Part shown: piece after piece, positions 7,428-15,383 of the stretch
How the letters are laid out: each line of letters starts with the position of its first letter
Position numbering within the stretch: the first letter of the stretch is position 1
The notes under the pieces: generated by a model
Seen by the model: the letters and a program-made list of their open reading frames with translations, nothing else
Told to the model about the DNA's origin: nothing
Databases searched by the model: none
Position numbers and translations under genes: made by a program
Assembly (NCBI GenBank): GCA_024685775.1
Contig: JAIKVL010000035.1
Location: forward strand, 1 to 35,973
Direction: 5' to 3'
Length of the DNA stretch: 35,973 nt
DNA from: Clostridia bacterium
Lineage (GTDB): Bacteria; Bacillota; Clostridia; Christensenellales; CAG-1252

Positions 7428-8060
7428 ATGATTGAAATTCGCAAAGTAAAAGCCGACGCGCGCGACGCTTTGGAGCATAATCTGTTCGGCAACGTTTGGA
7501 TGTTCCTGCTTCTGATGACCCTGATTTGCTCGGTCGTTTCGGGCATTCCGTTCGTCTCGTTTTTCTTGATCGGCGTCGTCCAATACGCGTTGGCGCGTAT
7601 CTACGTTAAAGTCGCTCGCGGCGATAAGCAAGGCGATATTGCGGACCTTCTTTGCGGCGCGAAAGAGGAACTTACGCAGACGATCGTTCTCGGCATCCTC
7701 CGCAACGTCTTTATCTTCCTTTGGTCGCTGCTTTTCATCATTCCGGGCATCGTAAAGTCCTATGCGTACTCGATGGCGAGCTTTATTCAGCAGGATTCCG
7801 AGGATAAGAACTGGCGCAGCTGCCTCGATCGTTCGAACGAAATGACGAAGGGGTACAAGGGCAAACTTTTCCTTCTCGATCTCAGCTTTATCGGCTGGTA
7901 TATCGTCGGGTTCCTTTGCTTCGGTATCGGAACGCTTTGGGTCGGCGTCTACCACAATATGGCGAAAGCCCGCTTCTATGAAGAGCTCAAAGCCTTGAAA
8001 GAGCCTGCTTCCGCGCCCGAAGACAGCTCCGAGATCTTGATCGGAGAGGTCAAAGAATAA
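7428..8060 (+). CDS. DUF975 family integral membrane protein
   Basis: A 210-residue protein with the hallmarks of DUF975: an N-terminal amphipathic segment (KADARDALEHNLFGNVW), several membrane helices (about 24-45, 95-120, 145-170) and the family motifs LLFIIPGIVKSYAYSMA and a Cys-rich loop SCLDRSNEMTKGYKGKLFLLDLS. The family is widespread in Clostridia and has no established function; some members lie near secretion or envelope genes. A good promoter lies upstream and a strong terminator downstream, so it is probably monocistronic. Confidence 0.85.
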   Translation: MIEIRKVKADARDALEHNLFGNVWMFLLLMTLICSVVSGIPFVSFFLIGVVQYALARIYVKVARGDKQGDIADLLCGAKEELTQTIVLGILRNVFIFLWSLLFIIPGIVKSYAYSMASFIQQDSEDKNWRSCLDRSNEMTKGYKGKLFLLDLSFIGWYIVGFLCFGIGTLWVGVYHNMAKARFYEELKALKEPASAPEDSSEILIGEVKE

Positions 8061-8080
8061 GGATCGAAAAAAGTAAAAAG

Positions 8081-8111
8081 CGTCCGAGAACGTGCGTTCT
8101 CGGGCGTTTTT
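8081..8111 (+). terminator. Intrinsic terminator after the DUF975 gene
   Basis: The stem CGTCCGAGAA (8081-8090) pairs with TTCTCGGGCG (8097-8106), with one G-U pair and a short GC-containing loop, followed by TTTTT at 8107-8111. Confidence 0.85.
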
Positions 8112-8208
8112 CCTTTTTATGACGGAGTCGCATTCTTCTTGCGATTCGAGGCGCGGACTTAACCGTCGAAATCGTCGAAAACGCCTTGCCTTTAGCCGAA
8201 ATCGCGTA

Positions 8209-8237
8209 TTGATTTTTATTTTATCATAAAGTATAAT
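8209..8237 (+). promoter_or_regulatory. Promoter for the two-component gene set
   Basis: TTGATT (8209-8214) and a perfect TATAAT (8232-8237) are spaced by 17 bases, 47 bp before the first kinase gene. No other convincing promoter is visible until after the second regulator, so the four genes may be one transcript. Confidence 0.7.
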
Positions 8238-8284
8238 ATAAGACAGAGCTTTCTCGGAAGTAAAAGAAGACGGAGAGAACTGAA

Positions 8285-9544
8285 ATGTCTGATAAAACCA
8301 ATTTGATAATCTTGACGATCCTTCCTTTGGTCGTCGCGTTGACGGGACTTGCGGCATCCGTCCTATGCGATCAATTTATCAAAAGAGAGCAGAAGCGGAT
8401 CTTGCTGATCATCGTCGCGCTGCTTTTCAGTTTGGTTGCTCAGAATTTTATCGAATACAGGTTGATGATCCCGGAGAGGGCGTCCTATTGGAGGACGATC
8501 GTCTCGATCTACGGGTATGCCGCCCGCCCCTTCGTCATCATTTTGTTTATTCAACTGTACGGGAAGAGGGATGCTTTCTCCGTCGCGGCGCTCGGGCTCG
8601 GCGCGCTCAATGCGGTGCTCCATCTGACCGCGACCTTCTCGGGACTCGTCTTTACCATTGAGCGCGACAATCACTTTGTACGAGGTCCCTTGGGGTATAC
8701 CTGCCATATCGTCAGCGGGCTCCTGCTCGCGTATCTGTTTTATCTTTCGGTGCGCGAATGCTGTAAGGTCCGCAAGATCGAGTCCGCCATTCCGCTTTTG
8801 AACGTCGTTATCGTCGCGGTGACGATCTTCCTCGACATGTCCGTCCTGTCCGGAGATATTCCGGTTTCCAGCCTGACGGGCAGCATGGTGATCGGCAGCG
8901 TGTTTTATTACGTTTGGCTGCACTTGCGCTTCGTCCGCGATCACGAGGAAGCGATCGCGGAAGAGAACCGAGAGCGCATCGTCCTTTCGCAGATCCAACC
9001 GCATTTTATTTATAACACGCTTTTCTCCATTCAAAACATCGAGGGGAACCCCGAGGAGACTAAGCGCGCGATCACGGAATTTGCGAATTACATTCGCGGG
9101 AATCTTTCGGCTCTCGACGGAAAGGAATTGATCCCGTTCCGTTCGGAGATCAAGAACGTCAGAGACTATATGTCGCTGCAACAGCGCCGCTTCCCCGGCA
9201 AACTGAAAGTCGTCTACGAGACGGAGGATTTGGATTTCTCCATTCCGCCTTTGACGATCCAAATTTTGGTGGAGAACGCGATCAAACACGGGATCTCCGT
9301 CCGCTATGAAAGCGGGACGATCAAGATCCGCACGTATTGCGATAAAAAGAATCACGTTATCGAGGTCATTGACGACGGCGTCGGGTTCAACACGGAAAAA
9401 CTGAAAGAAGCAAACAGCGTCGGCATCCGCGCGGTAACGAACCGCTTGAAATACCATTTGAACGCAACGATCCAGTTTGAGAGTGAACTCGGAAAAGGAA
9501 CGCGCGTTACGATAAAGATCCCTTGCTCCCAAGACAGGGATTAA
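8285..9544 (+). CDS. LytS-type sensor histidine kinase (first pair)
   Basis: A 419-residue protein. The N-terminal ~215 residues are largely hydrophobic with about six or seven membrane helices and no large extracellular domain. The kinase part is of the PF06580/LytS type: LSQIQPHFIYNTLFSIQN with the likely phosphoacceptor His240, then a HATPase domain with the N box QILVENAIKHG (about residue 330) and the G-box DDGVGFN. It probably senses an intramembrane or cytoplasmic cue and phosphorylates the regulator encoded 20 bp downstream. It is paralogous to the kinase at 10454-11698, indicating tandem duplication of the system. The signal is unknown. Confidence 0.85.
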   Translation: MSDKTNLIILTILPLVVALTGLAASVLCDQFIKREQKRILLIIVALLFSLVAQNFIEYRLMIPERASYWRTIVSIYGYAARPFVIILFIQLYGKRDAFSVAALGLGALNAVLHLTATFSGLVFTIERDNHFVRGPLGYTCHIVSGLLLAYLFYLSVRECCKVRKIESAIPLLNVVIVAVTIFLDMSVLSGDIPVSSLTGSMVIGSVFYYVWLHLRFVRDHEEAIAEENRERIVLSQIQPHFIYNTLFSIQNIEGNPEETKRAITEFANYIRGNLSALDGKELIPFRSEIKNVRDYMSLQQRRFPGKLKVVYETEDLDFSIPPLTIQILVENAIKHGISVRYESGTIKIRTYCDKKNHVIEVIDDGVGFNTEKLKEANSVGIRAVTNRLKYHLNATIQFESELGKGTRVTIKIPCSQDRD

Positions 9545-9564
9545 GAAGAATCGGAGGAAACAAA

Positions 9565-10338
9565 ATGAAAATATTGATCGTTGACGATGAAGAACACGCT
9601 TTAAGGTCGCTGACGGATTGCGTGACCGAGCTTCGCCCGGGCGACGATATCCATCCGTTTTTGCGCAGCGACGAAGCGCTTTCGTTTGCGAAGACGGAGG
9701 GACTGACGCTCGACGTCGCTTTTTTGGATATCAATATGCCCGTCCTGAACGGGATCGAGCTTGCCAAAGAGCTGAAAAAGATCCATTCGCGCCTGAGCGT
9801 CATTTTCTGCACCGCCTATACCGAATTCGTCGTGGACGCGATTCGGCTCCGCGCTTCCGGCTATATCCATAAGCCGTACTCGATGCGAGATATCGAAAAA
9901 GAGCTGAACGACGTCTTGAATTATCCCGGCGGCGAAATGCCCAAGATCTTCGCGCGCACGTTCGGAGAATTCGAATTTTTCTACGAAGGCGTGCCGGTTT
10001 CTTTCAAGCGAGAGAAAAGCAAAGAACTCTTTGCGTATTTGATCTATAAAAACGGAGGTTCCGTCGATCGCAAAGACCTTGCCGCGCTCTTTTTCAAGGG
10101 GGATCGCGGTTTTAAGGCGCAGCGCGAAGTCGTGAAGATCTATAAAGACCTCGTGAAGGATTTGCAGGCGCACGACCTCGGAAAGATCGTGCAAAAGACG
10201 TTGAAGCAATACAGCTTGGACGTGATGCAATTCTCGTGTGATTTTTACGATTACGTGGCGGGGAAACCCCACGCGATCAACGCCTTTAACGGCGAATTTA
10301 TGACCCAGTACGGCTGGGCGGAATTGCCGAAAAACTGA
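9565..10338 (+). CDS. Response regulator with SARP-like winged-helix output domain (first pair)
   Basis: A 257-residue protein; GGAGG at 9553-9557 fixes the ATG at 9565. The receiver domain (1 to ~115) has the acidic pair Asp7/Asp8, phosphoacceptor Asp55 (AFLDINMP), Thr83 and Lys103 (HKP), so it should be phosphorylatable. The output region (about 130-257: FGEFEFFYEGVPVSFKRE, LFAYLIYKNGGSVDRKDLA, VVKIYKDLVKDLQ) matches the winged-helix plus helical layout of SARP/COG3947-type regulators and lacks a LytTR domain. It is unusual that a LytS-type kinase pairs with such an output domain. It is probably the cognate partner of the upstream kinase. Target genes are unknown. Confidence 0.85.
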   Translation: MKILIVDDEEHALRSLTDCVTELRPGDDIHPFLRSDEALSFAKTEGLTLDVAFLDINMPVLNGIELAKELKKIHSRLSVIFCTAYTEFVVDAIRLRASGYIHKPYSMRDIEKELNDVLNYPGGEMPKIFARTFGEFEFFYEGVPVSFKREKSKELFAYLIYKNGGSVDRKDLAALFFKGDRGFKAQREVVKIYKDLVKDLQAHDLGKIVQKTLKQYSLDVMQFSCDFYDYVAGKPHAINAFNGEFMTQYGWAELPKN

Positions 10339-10350
10339 GTTATGGGCTCT

Positions 10351-10374
10351 CGCTTGTGCGTTCGCGCGCGAGCG
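10351..10374 (+). other. Stable UUCG-loop hairpin between regulator and second kinase
   Basis: CGCTTGTGCG (10351-10360) pairs with CGCGCGAGCG (10365-10374) over 10 bp, including two G-U pairs, around a TTCG tetraloop. No U-run follows, so it is not a normal terminator. It may affect mRNA processing or the expression ratio between the two gene pairs. Confidence 0.55.
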
Positions 10375-10453
10375 CGTGAGAGAGCGGCAGAGCACTTTCG
10401 GCGCGGCGAAAAAGCTTTCGCAGATTCCCGTCGGGAAAGAGGAGGTCGCTGTT

Positions 10454-11698
10454 TTGAAGTATTACTATTTTATTTTGGTTTTGACGTGGGCGTCGCTCGT
10501 CCTGCTCAGCGTGCTCGTCTTCGAGAACGACAGAATGAGCGTAAGGGAAAAACGCATCCATTGGCTGACCTACTTGATCGTCGCGCTCGCGGCGCTTTCC
10601 GAAGGGCTCGGAGTGGCTTTCTCCGGCGATCCGACCAAACCGACTTGGGTGATCCGCCTCGTCAAATGTTTCGACTATATGCTGACGCCCATCGCGGGCG
10701 GCGCGCTGGTCAACCAGCTCCATAATAAAACCGTCGTTCGCAAGATCATTTTGGGAGTCCTCGCCGCGAACTTGGTTTTTCAGTTCGTCGCGGTCTTTAC
10801 GAATTGGATGATCGTCATCGACACCCAAAACGTCTATTCGCACGGACGCGCCTATTTCGTCTACGTCGGGTTTTATATCTCGATCATCATCCTCGCGCTC
10901 ATCGAATTCGTCCTTTACGGGCGCAAATTCCGCAATCAGAATAAGGTCTCTTTGTATCTTACGATTATCTTCGTCTTTTCGGGGATCGTCATGCAAGAAG
11001 CCGCGGGGGTCAGAGTGGCGTACGTCGCGATCGCCATCGGAATGGCGATGATGTATATCCATAACGCGGAGTTCGCGCAACTCTCCGCGGACGATTCGCT
11101 CCGCGAGCAGCGCATTCAGATCATGCTTTCGCAGATCCGCCCGCATTTTATCTATAACAGCCTTTCTTCGATCGCGTACCTTTGCGAGACCGATCCCAAG
11201 CGCGCGCGCAACTTGACGCACGATTTCGCGGAGTACCTTCGCGGGCAGCTCGACGCGATCGAGTCGGAGCGTTTAATGCCTTTCGAAAAGGTCTTGGAGC
11301 AGGTCGGTTTTTATACGGAGCTTGAGAAAGCTCGTTTCGGCGATCGCGTGAAGTTGGCGTACGATATTCGCGCGAATGATTTTTCGCTTCCGACGATGTC
11401 GCTGCAACCCCTCGTCGAGAACGCGATCCGATACGGGATCTGCAAAAAAGAAAAGGGCGGCACCATTCGGATCACGTCGTATGAGACGTTTGAGAATTTC
11501 GTCGTGGAAGTAAAAGACGACGGCGTCGGATTCGACGTGCAAAGCGTCCCCGCGGGCGGCAGAAGCCATATCGGGATTAAGAACGTCCGCGAAAGACTCG
11601 CCACCTACGGCGACAGACTCGAAATCGAAAGCAAGATCGGAGTCGGAACGACGGCTACGATCATCGTCCCGAAAAAGAATTCAGAGGAGAAGAAGTGA
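10454..11698 (+). CDS. LytS-type sensor histidine kinase (second pair)
   Basis: A 414-residue protein. I chose the TTG at 10454 because AGGAGG (10439-10444) lies 9 bases upstream and the length then matches the paralogue at 8285 (419 residues); the GTG at 10376 has no ribosome binding site. The N-terminal ~205 residues hold about six membrane helices. The kinase core has IMLSQIRPHFIYNSLSSIA with His231, the N box SLQPLVENAIRYGI and the G box KDDGVGFD. It is clearly homologous to the first kinase and similarly arranged. Its regulator, starting 6 bp downstream, is interrupted by stop codons, so this kinase may be orphaned or may cross-talk with the first regulator. Confidence 0.85.
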   Translation: MKYYYFILVLTWASLVLLSVLVFENDRMSVREKRIHWLTYLIVALAALSEGLGVAFSGDPTKPTWVIRLVKCFDYMLTPIAGGALVNQLHNKTVVRKIILGVLAANLVFQFVAVFTNWMIVIDTQNVYSHGRAYFVYVGFYISIIILALIEFVLYGRKFRNQNKVSLYLTIIFVFSGIVMQEAAGVRVAYVAIAIGMAMMYIHNAEFAQLSADDSLREQRIQIMLSQIRPHFIYNSLSSIAYLCETDPKRARNLTHDFAEYLRGQLDAIESERLMPFEKVLEQVGFYTELEKARFGDRVKLAYDIRANDFSLPTMSLQPLVENAIRYGICKKEKGGTIRITSYETFENFVVEVKDDGVGFDVQSVPAGGRSHIGIKNVRERLATYGDRLEIESKIGVGTTATIIVPKKNSEEKK

Positions 11699-11704
11699 CG
11701 GGTA

Positions 11705-12454
11705 ATGAAGATTCTTGCGGCAGACGATGAACTTATGCAACTGAATCAGCTGGAAAACTCGATTGCGGAAGCGATCCCGAAAGCGGAGATCGTCTCTTTT
11801 TCGCAACCTTCCAAGTTCATGGAATGGATCGAGAACGACGGTCAGGCGGATATCGCTTTTCTCGATATCGAAATGGGAAGTATGACGGGTATTCAGATCG
11901 CGGAAAAACTCCTCGAAGTAAAACCGCAACTGAATATCATCTTCGTGACGGGACACACGCATTACGCGGCGGACGCTTTTTAACTGCACGCAAGCGGTTA
12001 CGTCACCAAACCCGTTACCGCCGAAAAGATCCGAAAGGAAATGAAGATTTTGCGATTCGACGTTACGAACATCTTCGCGCGCACGTTCGGCGATTTCGAT
12101 TTGTTCGTGGACGGCGAGGCGGTTTTGTTCAAGAGATCGAAGAGCAAAGAGATGCTGGCGTATTTGATCTATAAAGCCGGAGGCATGGTCAACCGCAAAG
12201 AGATCGCCGCGATCCTCTTCGAGGACGATTACAGCGAGAAGACGCAGAATTATATCGCGTAGATCTATTCCGATCTCGTGAAAGATCTGCAAGCCGCCGG
12301 AATCGAACGCATTTTAAGAAAGGGATTTAACCAATACGGCGTGGATACCACGACTTTTTCCTGCGACCTGTACGATTACGAAGCGGGCGACCCTCACGCG
12401 TTCAGCGCGTATAAGGGCGAGTTTATGGCGCAGTACGAGTGGGCGGATTTTTGA
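11705..12454 (+). pseudogene. SARP-like response regulator interrupted by two in-frame stops
   Basis: One continuous frame from the ATG at 11705 to TGA at 12452-12454 aligns end to end with the intact regulator at 9565-10338, including the last residues (GEFMAQYEWADF versus GEFMTQYGWAEL). It is broken by TAA at 11981-11983, in the receiver between DAF and LHASGYVTKP, and by TAG at 12260-12262, between NYIA and IYSDLVKDL, where the paralogue has a Lys. There is no frameshift. The phosphoacceptor Asp (AFLDIEMG) and the KP motif remain. Both stops look like single-base substitutions. Interpretation: a recently inactivated gene, with a truncated receiver-only product of 92 residues still possible. 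Confidence 0.75.
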
Positions 12455-12614
12455 TTTTTCCGTTTTTTTCGTTCATAATCTTTTTTAAGGCGAAAACGCC
12501 TTCTCTTTCGGGTTTACACGGTAAAACCGATTTTTTTATCGTGGGTTCGCGGCTCTTCGGAAAAAATTTTTTGAAAAATTTATCATTTTTTTGAAAAAGT
12601 GCTTTTATGTGTCA

Positions 12615-12643
12615 CTGTTTTGTCCACAGTTGATTGCTATAAT
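12615..12643 (+). promoter_or_regulatory. Possible extended -10 promoter for the cohesin-like gene
   Basis: TATAAT at 12638-12643 is preceded by TGC (extended -10). A good -35 is absent; the best-placed hexamer is CTGTTT at 12615-12620. It lies ~72 bp upstream of the ATG at 12715. The 260 bp between the broken regulator and this gene otherwise hold only A/T runs and a small AAGGCG-AAAA-CGCCTT hairpin (12488-12503). Confidence 0.4.
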
Positions 12644-12714
12644 GACAACGTAGATTTGCGATTACGCTTCTCGGCGTCTGCGCAAAAAGAGTAAATCGAC
12701 GGGAGGATTCGAGG

Positions 12715-13662
12715 ATGAAAGGATTGCGGTTAATCATTTGTATAGCGGTAGCGATGATCCTTTTTGCGCGATGATTCCCGCGCAGGCTGCTTTCGCCGAG
12801 AGCACTCCGATTCTTTTGCTTTCCGGTAAAGCGGAGGGGGAGGAGATCGTGGTAACGGCGACGCTTCGGAATAACGAAGCCGTTTCGGCGATGGTCTTGC
12901 AACTCGAATATGACAGAGACAAGCTCGTTTTGATCGGTTGCGAGGAAGGGGAGGCCTTATCTTCGCTCGATTTTATCGCCAGCGGAAACTATGACGTCTA
13001 TCCTTTCTTGCTCAACTGGTCGGGCGACGAGAACGATTCGTCGAACGGGAAGCTCGTGACGCTGCGTTTCAGCGTCAAAGACGCGGCTTCCGGGAAAGCG
13101 TTCGTCAAACTGACTTATACCCGCGATCGCGATATCAATTATAATCAATTTATTTCCTATTTAGCTAGAAATTGCGGGAATGTATGGATTATACCGGATA
13201 ATTCTTTGAGCAAACCGCTAAGACTCGGTTGCTGTATGGAAATTTATCAAGGAATGGATTCTCGGAGAAGCCGATATCAAAGTACGCCTGAGAATAGGCA
13301 TTCTCTTGTCGTAAAGTTGAGTATAAACCGTAAAATTGCGGTAATTCCCGGAGATGCGTTGGAGGAAGAGTTTGATATAAACGAAAGCGAGATTTTCTAT
13401 ATCAGCATCCCGCACCATGGGTGGCTATCAAGGTAAAATGCCTTTTCGTGCTCGGAACGCTTTCTTGTTCGTTGCAGCCTCGGGGCATGGGCGCTATCAT
13501 CATCCGCAGGAAAATCATATTGATTTATATACGAAGAATAACACTCGGGTTTATAGATTCGGACATAATGCAAAAATGTATAAAGGAAAAAAAATCTTAA
13601 AGAACGATAGTTTGTCAATTCTTTTGCCTAACACAAGTGAGTACATTGATTTTAGTTTTTAA
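12715..13662 (+). pseudogene. Secreted cohesin-like protein joined to half a metallo-beta-lactamase-fold domain, two frame breaks
   Basis: The ATG at 12715, behind GGGAGG, starts a signal peptide (MKGLRLIICIAVAMILF) that runs into TGA at 12772. Adding one T to the T-run at 12761-12765 joins it to the long frame that continues PAQAAFAES, with a typical Ala-x-Ala cleavage site. Next comes a cohesin-like beta domain (LLLSGKAEGEEIVVTATLRN ... AVSAMVLQLEYDRDKL ... LVTLRFSVKD). After ~13140 the DNA turns AT-rich and the protein resembles the C-terminal half of a ComEC-type metallo-beta-lactamase fold (HSLVVKL, VIPGDALEEEF, ISIPHHG, then GHGRYHHPQENHIDLY). Removing one G from GGG at 13419-13421 joins these last two parts. 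The first metal-binding half of that fold is missing. Non-functional as it stands. Confidence 0.6.
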
Positions 13663-13738
13663 TTCAAGAAAATGTGTTCTAATTAAAAAATCGGAAAGAT
13701 CCGCTCGCTCGCGGTTTTCGTTCCTTGTTTGGACAAAT

Positions 13739-13769
13739 AAAAAATGTCGGGGAGATCCGACATTTTTTT
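13739..13769 (-). terminator. Bidirectional terminator after asnB
   Basis: AAAAAATGTCGG (13739-13750) pairs with CCGACATTTTTT around a 6-base loop. Flanking A and T runs allow it to work in both directions. It ends the leftward glnN-amtB-asnB operon about 24 bp after the asnB stop and also the rightward pseudogene. Confidence 0.8.
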
Positions 13770-13792
13770 GATAATTCCGACCCGATATCGGA

Positions 13793-15373
13793 TTATTCGC
13801 CGCTGGCGCCGTAGTTCGAGAGGACGCGGGCGGAAGGGTCGGTGACGTCGCAGCCTTTCCAAGCCTTGTTGGGCATCCAGAAATCTTTGATCATTTGTGC
13901 TTGCCCCGGGTAGTACTTCTCGAAAAGCTCGCGGTAGAGGAGCGATTCCTTGGTGAAAGGGGTGGCGTGCGCGTATTTCTTGCGCCGCATTTCGAAGTCT
14001 TCATCCGTGTAGGCGATCTCCGCGTAGGCTTTCAAATCGTCCACCATCGAGTGACCGACGGCGTCCGAGAACGCCGCTTTTTCGCGATAGAGGATATCGC
14101 GCGGCAGGTAGTCGCCCTCGAACGCGCGGCGCAGAAGATATTTCCCGATCCCGTAGGAGTTGAGTTTCAAGGAGGGATCGATCGCCATAACGTACCTTAC
14201 GAAATCGAGGTCGCCGAAGGGGACGCGCGCTTCGAGAGAGTTTACGCTGATGCATCGGTCGGCGCGCAGAACGTCGTACATATAGAGTTCCGAAACGCGC
14301 TTGACCGCTTCCTTTTGAAAAGCTTCGGCGGACGGGGCAAAATCGGTGTACTTATACCCGAAGAGTTCGTCGCTGATTTCGCCCGTCAAAAGGACGCGCA
14401 CGTCGGTTTTTTCGTGGATCGCTTTGCAGACGAGATACATTCCTATGCTTGCGCGGATCGTCGTGATATCGAAGGTCCCGAGGAGACGGACGACGGGTTC
14501 CAGCGCCGCGAGGACGTCCTTTTCCGAGATGATGACCTCGGTATGCTCGCTGCCGATATATTCCGCGACCTTTCTCGCGTATTTGAGGTCGATCGCGTCG
14601 ACGTCCATTCCGATCGAGAAGGTGCGGATCGGTTTATCCGAAAGTTTCGCCGCGACGGCGCAGACGAGGGAGCTGTCCAGCCCGCCCGACAAAAGGAATC
14701 CGACGGGCGCGTCCGCGTCGAGGCGTTTTTCGATCCCCCGAACGAGCTTCTCGCGGATCTTTCCGCAGATCTCGTCAAGGTCTCCCGAAACGTACTCTTT
14801 TACGGCGGTTACGTCCGCGTAACGCGTAAACGCGCCGTCTTTATAATAGAAACCCGGGGGAAAGGGCAGGATTTCTTCTGCGAGCCCGACGAGGTTTTTC
14901 GCTTCGCTCGCGAACGCGATCTCGCCGCTTGAAAGATAGCCGTAAAACAGCGGACGGATCCCGATCGGATCGCGGGCGGCGATGAAATCTTCCGTTTCTT
15001 CGTCGTAGATCAAAAGGGCGTATTCCGCATCCAGTTTCGCAAACATTTCCGTGCCGTACTCCTCGTAAAGCGGCAATAGGAGTTCGGAATCGCTGTCGCT
15101 CGTAAAAGAGTATCCTTTCTCGGAGAGCGCTTCTTTGATCGGGCGGAATCCGTAGATCTCGCCGTTACAGATCACTTTCTTTTTGCCGAGGGAAAAGGGT
15201 TGCATCCCTTCGGGGTGAAGCCCCATGATCGCGAGGCGGTGGAATCCGAGGATCCCGCCTTTGACCTCTTCGATCTTCGTCATATCGGGGCCGCGGCTGA
15301 CCGTCCGCCCGAAGCACTCTTTGAATCTTTCAAGGGAGATCGATTTTCCCTTGACGCCCATGATCGAACACAT
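13793..15373 (-). CDS. asnB: Asparagine synthase (glutamine-hydrolysing)
   Basis: A 526-residue protein that makes asparagine from aspartate with ATP and the amide of glutamine. The start was set so that Cys2 (MCSIMGVKG) becomes the N-terminal nucleophile of the class II glutaminase domain after Met removal; AAGGGAG precedes it. The glutaminase domain (about 1-195) has RLAIMG, ICNGEIYGF and SDSELLLPLYEEYG. The synthetase domain has the pyrophosphatase loop FLLSGGLDSSLV (about 245) and TGEISDELFGY. Length is close to the E. coli enzyme (554). It is the last gene of the leftward operon, 10 bp after amtB-glnK, and is followed by a terminator. Confidence 0.93.
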   Translation of the reverse strand: MCSIMGVKGKSISLERFKECFGRTVSRGPDMTKIEEVKGGILGFHRLAIMGLHPEGMQPFSLGKKKVICNGEIYGFRPIKEALSEKGYSFTSDSDSELLLPLYEEYGTEMFAKLDAEYALLIYDEETEDFIAARDPIGIRPLFYGYLSSGEIAFASEAKNLVGLAEEILPFPPGFYYKDGAFTRYADVTAVKEYVSGDLDEICGKIREKLVRGIEKRLDADAPVGFLLSGGLDSSLVCAVAAKLSDKPIRTFSIGMDVDAIDLKYARKVAEYIGSEHTEVIISEKDVLAALEPVVRLLGTFDITTIRASIGMYLVCKAIHEKTDVRVLLTGEISDELFGYKYTDFAPSAEAFQKEAVKRVSELYMYDVLRADRCISVNSLEARVPFGDLDFVRYVMAIDPSLKLNSYGIGKYLLRRAFEGDYLPRDILYREKAAFSDAVGHSMVDDLKAYAEIAYTDEDFEMRRKKYAHATPFTKESLLYRELFEKYYPGQAQMIKDFWMPNKAWKGCDVTDPSARVLSNYGASGE

Positions 15374-15383
15374 AACCGCTCCC

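Noticed and set aside
11981-12262. Stop-codon readthrough or a reassigned genetic code in the broken response regulator
   Set aside because: TAA and TAG both end intact genes in this window (for example TAG after pyrG and after the GXGXG subunit, TAA after carB), and no recoding structure is evident, so pseudogenisation is simpler.
13690-13716. CCGC...GCGG hairpin followed by TTTTCG as a separate terminator
   Set aside because: The stem is only four base pairs and the T-run is short. The 13739-13769 hairpin is far stronger and sufficient for both strands.
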